From Tenebrio molitor (taxonomy: Eukaryota > Arthropoda > Insecta > Coleoptera > Tenebrionidae): DNA of 64,000 bases. This document shows positions 1 to 15,300 of the stretch, in pieces. Where the stretch lies: the NCBI RefSeq assembly GCF_963966145.1, contig NC_091046.1, forward strand, positions 37,200,001-37,264,000. The letters are read 5' to 3'. Both the position numbers and the translations under genes were made by a program. The stretch's first letter is position 1. Every line of letters starts with the position of its first letter. The notes beneath the pieces are model-generated. The model made no database searches and had not been told where the DNA came from. It was given only the letters and a program-made list of their open reading frames with translations.

Positions 1-340
1 ATATAGCTTTTCATACAGGAGACAATCAAATGAAAATATACACCTGTGAAAAAAAAACTATTTCTATATTATATTAATTTATCTAAATCTAAAACATAAA
101 ACCATTATAATACAGGTCACATATTAAATTCTACCTAAGAGAAATAGTCTTTAGTATCTAACAAATTAAATAAAATGCCAAAATAATAGGCCCTACCAAG
201 TCATCAACTTGAAGGCAAATTATGAGGGAAATATAAATATACACCGGCTGAAGTTATAAATTAATTAAATTATAATGCATACTTTCCACTTAACGAAAAT
301 GTTTAGCTATTAACACTAATCTTGTGATATTTTCAAACCA

Positions 341-3300
341 CTAAGAATCGTCAGACATGAATGAATTTTGCGATTTTAATTCTTCCAATTCTTTTATTTG
401 TTGACGGAGAAATAAAATTCTGAAACCAAGTACGTATCTTATTAAATCAAGAAATTATATCTTAAACTTGAATATTTTTAATCGTGTTGAACTTTTTTTC
501 AAACATACCTCTGTTCTTGCAATGTAGCTTGAATTTCTGTGAGACGAACTATTGACCTAGCAGACTTGAGTTCAGCAGAAACTTTAGAACACTGTATACT
601 ACCCATAATATGAGCTTCTTCCGCTAATTTCTGGGCCTGGAAATATCGAATTAAAACTGCGTCACCAGCCACTTATAAAGACATTCAACGTAAGAACCCT
701 CCCCTAAATTTATTTCAATATACCGGGAGATTTTTTTTAACTCTGAACGTAGTCCATACTTAGTCCCTATATTCAGATCAATGCTGTATATAACCAGGTA
801 ACCAACGTTACGTCAATATAGCTATGTACTTGACAATAAAAAAATTGTATATTATTATACGAGTTTAATAAGACGCTTTATTATCGCTACGCTCGTCGTG
901 CTTTAATGGAACGAATGTGAGAATACGTCTTATTAAACGAGTGTAATATACTATTTTATCTACTTTGCTTTATAATTCCTGAAATTTCAGCTGTTCAAGT
1001 TTTCATATTAGACTAGGGACTTTCGCGTGGGTTGGTAACAGACATTTTTCACAAAAATGTAAGGTTATTTTACTAAATTTACTTCGTAGTTTCACTGGTT
1101 ACCTTGACACCTGACGTCAAACCGCGGATTTTGCTTTTAACAAAAGCTAAAAGTTACCAAAAACAGTTTAATAATATGATTCATTATTAAACTGTTTTCG
1201 ATATAATAGTGAGCCCATTTGTAACGCAAAGTAGATAAAGACAATTTGTTTGAATTATTATTATTGTGATAAAATACATTAAATTACACATAATGCCATG
1301 TCAATCAGAGCCTAAGAAATGTGCGTCACGTTTTTTCAGACACTAAATTAGTCATAGCAAATATTCGCAATGCATTGATCTGTGCTTTTTAAAACTGATC
1401 ATAAATCTGTGGCTTGAAGCTAAAAGGGCCAATGTCAAAATTGTCACATTTGCCAAAATGACATTGGCCCATTTAGCTTTAGCTGATGTAGATGAGTTCA
1501 TGGAGACATTGGCTACCATTATATTTATGCATCTGCTATTGCTTGAATATGAAGAAGAGCATGAGAATGCAATGATTAACTCAAAACAGCAAAACAGCCC
1601 TTGTAGTTCCAAGCCACCGAAATATAATCATCAGAGTTAAAAGATCTCCCGGTATATCTAAAATACGAACGTTGATTACTCACTTGTTTTTCTAGAATTT
1701 CTGCTGGCCATCCCCTAACGTGATTTACTAAATCATCTCTATAATGGTTGGCCAATGAAGGTGTTATTGAAGGACCTTGGGGTCTTAAAGCTTGTAACGA
1801 GCTTGACATTCCCTGAAGTGTTGAGAGATTGCCAGGTGGACTACTAACAGGTACTGAGACAACTGATAACAAATAATAAAATATTATTATACAAATATTT
1901 AATACCAATTTCAAATATATTGACACAAAAAGATTCGTCACAATTGCACCTTACAGCAGATACCTTAAAACAAAGCAAACAAAAACGCAAATATCGGTCT
2001 CAAGTTGGGTTATGCTAAAAAACAACACATATTTTTAAAATACTCGCAAATAGAACAACATTGTGACAATGAAGTTGTTGTGAAATGATTTGCACGTGCA
2101 AGGGCCTTACATTTTTCTTCTGAATGCGCAATTTACATTAAATTTTATAACATTTTACATGTACGATACATAATTGGAAACAAATAAGTATAAAAAAAAA
2201 TAGTAATTGTAGTCACATGTACGAGATTATTAAATTTAAAAGGTATCGAAATTTTGATAAAAACAAGGTAATTTTCTTGTTTACTGAATAAAAATCTGCA
2301 GTAGGTGAACATTTATAATTGTATTAAATGATAATTCAAATTTGAAATACAAAATGCCATTCTTCAGTTAATGTGTCTTTACTTTGTTAATTAACCTATT
2401 ATTTGAAATTCCTTTCAATTCTATTACGTTATTTTTTTTATTTTCAAATATCGGCGGTGTTAGTACAATTAACGTCATTCTTTCGTTTGTTCATAATTTT
2501 TTTGATCAAACGTTTTGGAAACTGATGACGTTTCAGCCTGGGTCGGGGCTGGACAACGAAGGATCCTTATAATATGTAATTTGTTATCCGCTTGTTGTGT
2601 GAAGACAACTATCGCCAGCGCAGACACGTTAAACGAAATTATTGTAAATTAAAATATTATTTTATTTTTCATAATCAGAACTGTTCATTCCGACCAAAGT
2701 CAACCCATCAATTATTTTCAGCGGATCTCATTATTTTTATTTGTAAGTGACATTACGTTATTTTTCTATTTTAACCTTACATTTTAAATTACATTATTGT
2801 CGTTCCATGAAAAAACAACATTGTGTCCTCAACCTGTTCCCAGTATTATTGTTCTGAACAAGAATTTCGATTGAATATGGACCGTTATGACAACTGTATT
2901 GATTTTTTACTATACTCTTAAAATGTTGCATTTTACGGTTTTTAAATCATTACTTTTGGTATTCAGGTACTCCGTTTCGGGGCAAGGGCAAAGAGAAATC
3001 TGCAGAAAACTCTCTGTGCAACAAATACTGAATGAAATGTACGCATAAACTTCTGAAAAATCTTCCGTATATTTGTTGAAATTAGACTTCGTAAGTATAG
3101 AAACAAACATTGTTAAAACATAAAAAAAAATCATAATTCTAAATAAGCCTAGCAGAAATTACTGCAGTAAGCAAGATCGATTGGTCAGGTCAGGTTAGCT
3201 TCAAAAGTTAATTTGTAGCAGTTGAAAGTATGGTTCATAATTCGAAGTGATTTATTTTCGTAATTATTATTGTATTTTCAAAAGTAATTGAACGCGGAAT

Positions 3301-6300
3301 GTTGTAGTGAAGGTCGTGGACGCAAACGGGATAAATGGCATAATAAAAGAAATAATGAGAGGTAGAAAATACAACTTCATAGACAATAAAATAAAAATTT
3401 AACAAATGTTTGTCATTTTACCGGGTGGGGCATCGTATACGCGCACGCGAGAAATTGCGATTTTTAATTAAATAAAATTGTCGAAATTTTTCACAGTTAC
3501 TTGGCTATTGGTAAGGTACATTTAATAATTTTTTGATAATTTTTCACTCACAAAGCCAAAAAAAAATAAAAATGTAAATTTCAACCAAAAATCAAATTCT
3601 GATTTTTATACTGATCTACCCAGATTCACTTCCTATAATTATTTACGAAATCAGCCGAAAAAAACACCAATTAGATTTTGAATTAAACGCAGTTTTACAT
3701 TTCAACTTTCAAAATCATTTTTATTTATGATCTGCTACTTGTGCTGTTGTAAATTTAGGTGACAATGGAAACTGTCAATTTTATGCCAAAATGGTTTAAA
3801 ACGGTCGGCTGTACCTTTTGTTGGGAAATTATACCATTGTGCCATAAATCACGCGTCTGGTTTGCGTTTAAATAAAAAAGCGAATTATTTAGCTAACCAA
3901 GTCAAAATTTGTAATTGTGCCACCAGGGTTTGATGCGCTAGCAGATACAGATTCATTTAGTGTAAAAACTTTATAGGTAAATTAACAGTTAATTTCAGAA
4001 AACTAATAAAACTGTTACGGCCTTATTTATTAACAATTTTTTTTTTTTAAATTCGCAAGTATACCTTATCAATAATTAGTTAGGTATATAAAATTTCGAC
4101 AATTTTATTTTAATTAGAAGTCGCGATTTCTTGCCTGCGCGTATACGATGCCCCACCCGGTATACTTGCCATGGAAAATAGTATATTATGTTATGAGGAG
4201 CAAAAATGAAGTTTTATGTGCTGCGGCTGGTAGATTGGCTGTCGAAAGCAGTGAGGCAGACAAACCAGCCAAAGCACATAAAACCATTTTTGGTTCGAAT
4301 AACATATACCTAGTATTTTTTATTCAAACCTTCATAACAAATTATTTAAGACATGTTAAGAAACCAGGTAGGAATTCAAATGATTTACTGTAGTTTCAAT
4401 TTGGTTGTAGGTCGTAAAATTTTATGGTACTTTAAGATAAAGATCTTGCGGGGCTTATAAATCCTAGTTTACCACTAGCAGGTAATATTTTAAGCAGGGT
4501 TGTATTGTATAGTGGAACCAGAAATATAGTGTTTTTATGGACTCTGGTCGATAATTTCGTTTACAATTTTGGGGTCAGTTTTATTACCAACTTGAAGAGA
4601 GTTATAAATCTTCTATGACAGATGTTTTTGAGCCGTCTGAAAATGGACCATCGGAGACAAAGGTAGGTAGAGCCCAGTCGCGCGACGAGTGCCAGAAGAT
4701 TATTGCCCTGCCTATGACCCTCTCAAGTTAATGTACTCCATCCCTCATAAAAACACTATATTTCTGGTTCCACTTTACATTTGGTATATTTGCATTGTAC
4801 GGCAAACGGCACGCGCCGCTCCCCAACCTTTTCAAACCCAACCATTGTGCCCGTTAATCGCTCATAATATCCAATAAAATTTTACGACCTACAACCAAAT
4901 TGAAACTAGTATACTGTCGCTCATCAGCGGAGATAATAACTTCACGGACGCCCTCAGCGGAGATAATAACTTCACGGACGCTCCTCAGCGGAGATAATAA
5001 CTTCACGGACGCTGGTCAGCTCGTTAGATGCTATGACAATGAAGTGATACTTTAGCATTATCAATACAGCAGTGCAATGTCAATGTAAATTAACAACCCC
5101 TACTTATTTATGGTAGATATAAGACGATTTTCTCTCCTATTGTAAAATGATTTACAATTAAAGTCAAAATTGACTATTTTTCGACGAGGACTTGACCAGG
5201 GTCGTCTTGAACCCTCCATAGCGCCGTAATCTATGGTAGCAGGTACCGTCTCCACAAACCTATTGTATAAACATTTAACTTTTCAACAATAGGATAACGT
5301 ATTTATTTCGTGGCAAGTAGGTATAGTATTTTTACCCCGAATAGAAATATTGACTAAAATCATAAAGAAATAGATCTTAAAGCACCCCATCCGGTAATTT
5401 ATGGTGGGGTGTTAAATAACTTCAGTCAAATATTCGGTGACACCCAACGGGCAAAAATGACCGGTTTCCTACCTGTAAGTGGATTGTAAACAGTTTCTTT
5501 GTTGGTGTGATTTATGATTTTAGCCAATATTTCTATTAGGGGTAAAAATACTATACAGGGTCTATCAGAAGATGATGAATTCACCGTATTATTTTGGTCC
5601 GCCAGTTCTGATAGACCCTGTATGTGTACTTAAGAAACATGAGAATTTCTCTAAAATTAAGGAAAAGTTCTATTACATTTTATGTCAAGTACAATTTTAC
5701 GCAGTATTTATGAAATGTCAAATACAACTACAATTTTTAATAGGTGTAATGTACACTTCTGTTCACGGAAAAAGCATACAAGCAAGGCGATCTTTATTTT
5801 AACAGGCCGTGACACTGACTTCAGAAAGTGGTCTGTGGAATGACCCACTAACGTCTGGCAATGTTGCTTCGCCAACCTTTAAAAAAAGTTACTAGTTTTG
5901 AAGTGTTGTGATCACTCACTATTTTGTCATTGTCAGCTGTCAGTCAATCATCACTGACAGATTTTTCTAATTTTCGTATTGCAATTTTACTTCAGTCAAA
6001 ATATAGCAGGTGTCCAAGTCAAGGTAATTATGTGTATAGTACTTGTATTTTCGTAAGGAATTCTGACTTCAGTCATAAATAAACCGAACAAAGACCCTAC
6101 GTAAAGAAATTTATTGTGATATTGTACTATGGCGGACAATAAATTTAGGCCGGCCTGTCATTGGCTTGACATCAAAATGTGAAGCTGGCATTATGTTCAA
6201 CTAACCCCATTTTCGATTTTTGTCATTCTTGTCATCGTGACAGCAATAATCAAAATTAAAATTGGGAAAACAAGCGTGCACCACAGAGAAGTGCTATTAC

Positions 6301-9300
6301 AAATCAATTATGCTAGTGGGTCATGATCTGTAAGTTACGAAAAGGGCGAAGGAAACGCCAAACAGCTTGAAAACCTTCAGTTTGACGAACTGACACTGAC
6401 AATGACAATAAATGGTCGCTTGCATTGACTTTTTTGAAATGTCAGAAATTTGCCGGCTTAAATTTATTGTCCGCCATAGTACCTGTCAATCACTAGGCGG
6501 TCTCGGAGAAAAAAATTACCTGGGGTATAGTTTGGGAACGAGAAAATGGAACTTTAGCTTCATGACTTGCAATGGATTTTAGGGTACGTTGTAAAGATTA
6601 TAATGAAGAAGATTTACGATAGTGGTCAGTTTTTGCCTGCCGACGTGTTAGTCTAGTATACCTGCTAGTTATCAAAAAGGGATGCCGAATATCGGCAAAA
6701 CGCAGATTGTTTGTGCCTCTGGAATGAAGTGCTCATAGTCGTAAATCTTCATTATTATAATCTCTACAACCTACTCTAAACCCATTGCAAGTGAAGAAGC
6801 TAAAATTCCAATTTCTCGTTCCCAAACTATAGTATAGTGGAACCAGAAATATAGTGATTTTATGAGGGATGGAGTACATTAACTTGAGAGGGTCAGTTAT
6901 GGCAGGGCAATAAACTTCTGGCACTCGGCTCTGGCGACTGGGCTCTACCTACCTTTGTCTCCGATGGTCCGTTTTTAGACGGCTCAAAAACATCTGTCAT
7001 AGAAGATTTATAACTCTCTTCAAGTTGGTAATAAGTGACCCCAAAATTGTAAAAGAAATTATCGACCAGAGTCCATAAAATCACTATATTTCTGGTTCCA
7101 CTATACTCAAAATATTTGTCGGAGACCGTCACAACAGGTACAATATGACAATAAGGCAATAAAGTAGGGTCTTTGTTCGGTTTATTTAGGGCTTAAGTCA
7201 AATTCCTTACGAAGATACAAGGACTATATGCCACCTGTACACTGTACCAGAGACCATTAAAGACTAATAAAGGTGCAGTATGAATTGTTAAAAATAAATA
7301 CTGAAAAAGCTACCCATTCGGGTGTATGGACCCTACCACCAATACAGGTTTATAATTTAAAATGGATTTTAGACCTGATGGAACGAGCAACAAAGACCTC
7401 ACTACAGTCGTAAGAGTACAAGTAACAACTCAACTGCTTCAAAGTGTTTCCGATTTTTATTTCGAAATTTACTTTCAAATCTTTCAAATCAAATTATCAT
7501 AATTAAGTCACTGGCATTGCTACTATTAATTTCAACGTCATCCAAAATTTCCAAAGGTGTATTGTTTTCAAAATAACATCACGTGCCGAAAGTGGTTTTG
7601 CAGTCGCAATGAGACGCTTCCTCTCGGTACCGGTCATATCCGTAAGTTTAAAATGATTTTCACAGACCACACTAGTCTTGTTAATGCGCCAGTTTTCTAG
7701 TTCCAAAATCTGCATTCATTCATGCATTCTAATCTTCTTCGATGGGAATTTGAAAACGCTAATGTAGGAAAACTTTCTTGAAGCATAATTTGTGTGGCAT
7801 GTTTATTTTTTCAATTACTGAAATTAATTGCAGAATTAATTGTCTTGTCAAAATGATTTTTGAATTAACCGCCTTTCTATATGGAAGTGCCAATATTTTT
7901 GAAACTCAGAATGCTATGGAATGGCCCACTAAGAAATATGGCAACACACCCACCCAGTGTCCTGGCCTGTTAGTAGCAGTTTATTTAATGAGTTCGTGCG
8001 TAAATTGGGCCTTTAAAACGCTCGTTTCACTCGCTGCCCACGAGTGCCAAAAAAGGCCCAATTTACGCACGAACTCATTAAATAAACTGCTATTTTTGCC
8101 TTTTATGGCACTCGTGGGCCTTTAAAACGCTCGTTTCCCTCGCTGCCCACGAGTGCCAAAAAAGGCCCAATTGCCCCTTAAAGGCTCCAAATCGCTTAAA
8201 ATCTTTAAAATTAGCTTGACGTTTCGTTTTGAGAAGTTGTAACATTTACCAAAATCCATTTTTGCGATTTTTTGGCTGTGTAAATTTACTTGATGTTTGT
8301 TTCCATGTTTACCCATATTAAGTTATCAGGTAAGAATTTACAAACGAATTTTGATTATACCAGACTTAAAAGAACCCACAATAAACCTTGAAAATAAAGA
8401 ATAATACCTATAATGTTGATAACAGTAACATTAGAGGGGGTATTAAATACACTTTTACTGACTGAAATTGAATTATTTCAATTACCTGTCACTGACAATG
8501 ACACAGTGACATCAGGTAATGGTAAATCTGATTTACACAAGCAAAATGTAAGTGTATGCTTTTTCAGTGAACAGAAGTGTAAATGTGTAGCGTCATATCA
8601 GTCAAATACAGGGTGTTTGAAAATTGCTAGTACAAAAAAATACTGGTAATTGGTGATGGTGAGTTAAAGTCATCGGCAAAAAAAAAATTTAATAAAAGTC
8701 CTCTAGTTTTCGAGATAAAAATTAGTAAAAATTGGGTTAAAATTTTTAATACCATTGTTAGTTGCCAAAATCTTGCAAAAAAATATTTATTTTTCATATT
8801 GTTGTATAGTCCTTCATTATCACTTTTGGTTACCAAGGTTTAAAAAATACTGCCCCGCCTGAGGCGTAAAATATGCTGGGATAGGGTTACTTTATCCCTT
8901 TTGTTTAAAAAAATTAGAAATTGGTTTTTTGGATTTCTTAGGGCTTCTAGATGCCACAGTTTTTTTTTGTACTAGCAATTTTTAAACACCCTGTATACTA
9001 GGTACTTTTTGTAACCTACATATTAACAACTAATGGTTGAATAGCTAAATTAAGTACAAACACGAATTTATATTTCACAAAACAGTGATTTGAAAGAGTT
9101 TTACTAAATAGTGTTCTATATGTACAACAGAAGGGGTGAAATAAACTCCCAGTGTGAATGTGAATAAGTATCGACAAATTATTATTATTGGGAAATGCGA
9201 AAAAGCGTTTTGCGTTGTTTTTGAAAACTTTGTCATTGTGTATATTTCCTACGACCGAATCTATCAAATCAATTTATGAAAATTTATAAGTATGACTTCA

Positions 9301-12300
9301 CAACCACGACAAATTTATTAAAAATAAATCGCTTACATTTAATTATATACCTTCACCATTTATATATACTTCTTTTCCAATTTCCTTTGACATTGTCAAG
9401 AATTAACAATATGGCAGTAGTATTGCACTACGATATACACCTTTATGGCATTTATTTATTCTTTGAAATTTCAAACAAATCATTTAGGTACAGTTGCGGA
9501 ATTAAAATTTCGGACAGTATTGTCAATGTCAGTCATAACAACAAACTCTAAAACAATCTTTACGTTAATAACCTCATTTTTTACTCTTGTCATGTTTTTG
9601 TCTTTTTGACTAATACATTTGCATTAAAAAATTGTGGTTTGTAGCATAATAGGTAGGCAACATATCAAAGCATTCAAAAACTGACTGCGTGACTGGCACA
9701 GAAAAGTTTAATTTTTGAATATCATGATGACAATAAAAGGTGGTTAACAGAGATTTTGTTAAAATGACTGAAAAATACTTCCCGAAATTTTAATTCCGCA
9801 ACTGTACATACATTTTCAGTTCACTAAAACGAAGCTTAAAAAAATAGGGAAAATGCAGAAATATTACATATTTATCATCATCCATTAGTAATAAATTACA
9901 CTGTGTCGCGCTTAAGAGGACCCCTTTTATTTTCGTTATTTTGTACGGGTGAGACATCAATTTTTGCGTAGTTGTAGAACTTCATGAGGTGCAACTTTTC
10001 TGATACTTAACTTTAACTGTAAGTTGTAAACCCAGCCAACTGCGATCTCGCGTGAAAATATCGAGAATGGCTCTACTCCTGAGTTCACCATCTCACAAGA
10101 TTCATGCCATGCAGTTTCTATAACTGGGCAAAAATTCAATTGTCCAGTTCTACAAATAACGAAAATATCAGGCTGTTTTAAATGCGACACACTGTATATA
10201 TTTCACGTAAATGTAAGAAAAGAGTTGTTAAGGTTTTCCACATAAACAATCAACACGTTATGGCTGATTTATGGTTATAACTGATATAATAATGTTGAAA
10301 TTATGTACGTATTGTCTCAGTAAAATTTACATTCCCGTCCTGCCTGACAATGTTTCTATTTTGTACGTTAAAAATTGGAAATTTTCTGGTTCTCTAATTT
10401 TGAAAGTAAATAATTTTTGTGGCGTAGTTATCTAGATACGATAAATGGAAATGCCAACAAAGCGATACGTCTTATTTATAATATTTACAATATAATGTGT
10501 ATTATATTTATCTGCAAAAATAGTATATTATGATACAAGTTTATAAAGAAGCCTTTAAAGCACGCGCGACGAGTAGCGGAGTGCTTTTAACGTCGCAAGT
10601 GCTTTAAAGGCTCTTATAAACGTGTATCATACGCTATTTTTTATTATAGCTGCACTACAATCTGAAAATTATAACAAAAAAAGTAAATTGAAATACCTTT
10701 TCCGAGGTAGTCTGTGTCATTAATCGTTGATATATGACGGGTGTTTTTTTAAATTTGGCGTCGAAGTAGGCGTTGAACGGTCGATTGTGAACGCACTACA
10801 CAGGTTACGGATCACGGATCAGCTGTTTAAATCCTACGCTTTACACGAGTGGTGCGATCTCAATCGACTCTCCAACGCCTACTTCGACGCCAAATTTAAA
10901 AAAACACCCTTTATATGCCATTCACGATGTTTTGGCATAAGGGGAGGCCATGGAAAAAGTGCATTTAAGTTGGCAGTAAAGCTATCTGTTGAATTAGGTT
11001 ATGTTTGTCTAAGTTTGAGGTTATAAACTGCGTCATTGTCTAGTGCATTGTTGTCAGTTTCACTAGTTTGCAATAGAACAATACTCACACATTTTTAATC
11101 CAATTTAACAAAACAGGAAACTGACTTGAACAGACTACAGAATAGTAGGGACCGGGACCGGAAGACGAAGTGGATCCTGTTAATTTATGCACCACTTAGA
11201 TAACCCACCTATACAGTGTCTTAACCAACCAGTTAGTAACTTCTCAATGAATTTTTCATTTTAACCAAAGCATTCCTAGGACTAGATTGTATAAAATCTT
11301 GTACCTACTTATTAAGCCTTACTTTATTCGAATCTTTCTGCAAAATATTTACACACCCATCGTCTATGACAAAAAAGAACAAAACTATTCAACTTCCATA
11401 ATTTCATTAGAAAATTCTGAATCATCATTACCTGCATCAAAATCCCAATCAAATTCCGAGTCACATTCTCCTAATGAAATTATTAAAGGAAGAACGTTTT
11501 CAAATAAAAGATTTCACATTAATTTTGCCCAATCTTCCGAAATAAGTTCTTCACAATATCTACAAAAATGTTGACAAATTTCAGGAGTACATTTCAAAAT
11601 AGACTCAAGCGATAAATTCACAACTCTATCGCGAAGTTATAATAGGTCTTACAAAACCGTGTGCCATTTCAATTTGGTCGTTGTTTCTTCCTTCACTATC
11701 CGTGCTATTTATTTATTTTGTACTCACCTACGATTCAATTTATACACAAAAAAAAAACTTGACTTCATTGTAACTTACTGAAAATATGTTCTGCAATCTA
11801 ATACCAACACCATCAATACGTTTTAAAGTCGCTTAATTATGATTACGGTAAATTCGGCAACATGTTACGTTCATTTTGATAGGTCTGCATGTCAGGCACT
11901 TTAGTGACAGCAGAGATGACAGAAATCAAACATGTATCCAACGTTAAAAAATGAAATCATAGCTTCCCCTTATGCCAAAACATCGTGAATGGTATATAAA
12001 TGGTCAATTGTTGTTGTTTAGTTGCTATCATAAATCGTGTGTCAATGTCTATTTATCATTGTTCAAAATGTAGGTGAATTTGTTGTTACCTAAGCAACCC
12101 TTAAAGCTTTAGTGTTTTAAAGGCCCTTTTTCGCACGCATTTAAGTGTCAAAAACAGGGATTATGATTCAGGTATAATAAAATACGGGGTGATCAAATAG
12201 GACTGTTTAAGTTGGTAACACTGAATTGTATTTTAAATCGTATAACAGGAGTAACTTTCGGTTGTTGATGGCTTGTCGTTGTTAATGCTATACCTACATC

Positions 12301-15300
12301 AGATATTTGTCAAATAAACCAACAAAACATATCCGGTTGCAGTGTTATAAATAACCGAATTAAAAAATTTTCTTAATTGTACTGCCAACTTAAACAGTCC
12401 TTCTTGATCACCCGGTAGTAGTTTATTTGACGAGTTTGTGTGTAAATTGGGTCTTTTTTGGCACGCGTGGGGCATTTTAAAACGCGAGTGAAACGAGCGT
12501 TTTAAAGGCCCACGAGTGCCAAAAAAGGCCCAATTTACACACGAACGAGTTGAATACAACGTTTTTTTGTTCGACGAGCCCCTTAAAGGCTCCAAATCGC
12601 TTAAAACCTTTAAAATTAGCTTGACGTTTCGTTTTGAGAAGTTGTCACATTTATCAAAATCTGTTCACATAGGAGAAAATTCTCAAATTCTGACAGTGTT
12701 GAACAAAAAAAGACATTATGTACCGCGATACCCAAGATCGAAAATCCCGAAATGTTTGATATTCATTTTTTATTATCGCCTAGACGTGCCTTAAATGTAG
12801 AATAAGCCTACCTTTAGAACAATCAGGAGTCTCAGAATGTGTAGGTGTTGGTGGACCTTCAACTACAGTTCCTGTATGATTAGTGTCTACACTTAGAGAA
12901 GTATGCACTGCACTATCCCCAGAAACAGTTTGCCTTTGTAAGCCTATAGAACCATGCGAGTTTTTATCAGAATTATCTGTAGGCGTAGTCTGTGACATAA
13001 TTCGGGGTAAACTTCCAAGACTCGTCGGAGGCCCAGGTGTGTTCGATATTGTCACGGTCGTGGGTACGGGCATCATCGACGGTGTACTCTGCGGTGACGA
13101 TTCGGATCGTCCCGGTGTCGAGGGCATGTGAATGGGATGCGAAATTAATCGAGGCAATGCGTTTGCCAATAGAACAGGTCCCAGTGTATTTTGTTCGGCC
13201 GTTTGTTGGCTCGAACTATTCCCGTAGGATATCTCGGAGGTCGGCGTGCTGTCACCGGGTGAGATATCCATGTCTTGCGTTGACTGCGCGTTCTCGTCCG
13301 GATGCTTCCTCGAAGACCTCGCATCTTTGACGGGAACGTCGCTGTCGTCCCTGCTGCTGCTGCTGCTCCAGTGTCGACTGCCGGCCGCATTGTCTCTCGC
13401 ACCGTCCTTGCTGCTACTGGTGTTTGCCGCTCGCGAGTTGGAATGTTTGTCGTGCCCTGTTGACAAATTTACAATTAACTCATGTTTCTTTGCTGCCGAA
13501 CATGAGACAACGTACGCGTACCGGAGCGGCTGTAACAACGATCCGAGTCTCTATCCCGATCTCGCTCTCTACTCCTAAATCGGTCCCTTTCTCGTTCTAT
13601 CCATTCCCTCGGTTTCTCCCACTGAGATACTTCTGTTTTACAGTTGTAATAATATTTTTTACCTGATGAACTGACGTGCTCTGACCAATCTCCCACTCTA
13701 GCAACCCTTTCCCGATCATCCCTCTAAAACAAATAGCAGACATGTATGTTGGTTTAAATTCTAGTCTATTCCACTTTAATGACGCTCACAATTCTGTTTT
13801 AGTAATGTAAAATTTATTCCACAAGTTTAAAACTGAATTACCAACCCACCACCAACAGCATTTTCAATCTGAATTAACTACTCTATTCCTTGCAGTGAAA
13901 CTTCCAAGATTAAATTTATCATGTAGGTCAAAACAATTGAGTTTGTGTAAATGTATTTCACATCATATTATCGAATTATTTTCATTATACAATTTCAGTA
14001 AAACCCTTTTTTGTGTTTTTAATTATTCGTAATAATAAACAAAAATATCTCCTTACGGTTTTCACCTAATAAGAATAAATAATACAACGACAACATTGTC
14101 TACGTCAGTGATGCCAATTTCATTTTTGTATGTTCAACAATTAATTTACTATTAACCCAACAGAAGTATAATAGAATCAGCAACAAGTATCGTAAAATTA
14201 CCAGCAACTCACTTGTTGAATCCTGATCACTTTCAACTTGTGCATTTAGTCACCTATTGACAGTCTTTTAACTGTTCTCAAAAAGTTCTTCTGATTTGTG
14301 ACGCTTTTTTGTTATTACAAAAAGCCATTGCAAGTTTTTAAAAATAAGGAACAAAAAACAGTAACAATATAAATGATAATGGAATAAACAATTATAGCCG
14401 ACTATTTGGTCATCTTTAACGTCATTCTGATATAGTATTAAATAAAAAAGAAATGTAAGTATGAGTTAAAAAAATCAAATGAAGTGAAACTTTTATTTTG
14501 TATCAGTTTTTAATTTTTTGATTATTTTTTTAATGAGAATAATTGCTAAAGTGATTTTTACGCATGGAAACATTTGTATAAATATAAATCGATGAAGATC
14601 TTGAATTGCAGTTGTGAGTCGCTCTATTGTTAAATATTATCTTACCTTATCCACTGAATTATTATGCACCGGCTTCCTATCCCTTGATGATAGATTTTGG
14701 GACATCTTTATTGGATGCAAAATGGTTTTTTCATCATTTCGGTCATTATTGGTCCGGTGCTCAGATTCTCGGTTACGTTTATCCTTTGGCGATCTGGCAC
14801 AATCTAAAATTTACAATTATAAACTCTCATCCACTTTCGTTACAGTTACAGTGAGAGTACCTGAATACTTGTCTCTTGACATTTTATAGTCTCTGTTTTC
14901 TCTCTCCTTTTCACGTATTTTCTGTAGGTAGGAGCTCTTTGACTGATAAGATCGATCACGGTCTCTGGGAGATTGAGAATCCGGGCTGTCTGACCTATAA
15001 TTACCATTTGGGGAATCCCGAATTCTGTCATACCTTTCACCACTTGATCCATAACTCTTCGATGAACTATACTTCGAGTTCTGTCATTGAAAATACTTTT
15101 GTGATAAGTATTCATGACTGCATTTTTTCAAAACATGTTAATTTACACGTTCACAAGTCAAATTTAACAGAAACATAACTGAAAGTGTTAAAATTGTTGC
15201 GAATATAAATAAACTTTACCAAATAGGTTAGGTTTTCTGCAAAAGGTAGCCATGTTTACTATTGTTTTGACAAACATTTTTCCGCCTAATTTATGTCGTA

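Larger units (their letters stand above)
6035..7228. mobile_element. Foldback-type element carrying three nested insertions
   Basis: The outer element matches the uninterrupted copy at 62941-63218 (ends around CTTCGTAAGGAAT, inner words CCTGTCAATCACTAGGCGGT and CAAAATATTTGTCGGAGACC). It is split by insertions at 6127-6479, 6528-6829 and 6835-7103. Removing them and one TA each restores the order seen in the intact copy. Its own two arms are long inverted repeats. Confidence 0.85.

Noticed and set aside
4148..4393. 81-residue plus-strand open frame
   Set aside because: Begins inside the terminal repeat of the 740-bp element and has no recognised motif; likely chance.
10727..11026. 99-residue plus-strand open frame
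   Set aside because: Its first half is the 175-bp TIR element at 10738-10912 and its second half enters another element; no conserved motif.
14846..15115. 89-residue minus-strand frame beginning MNTYHKSIFND
   Set aside because: The frame is wrong; the real exon 14861-15080 is read in another frame that matches the WAC N-terminal region and splices in phase.
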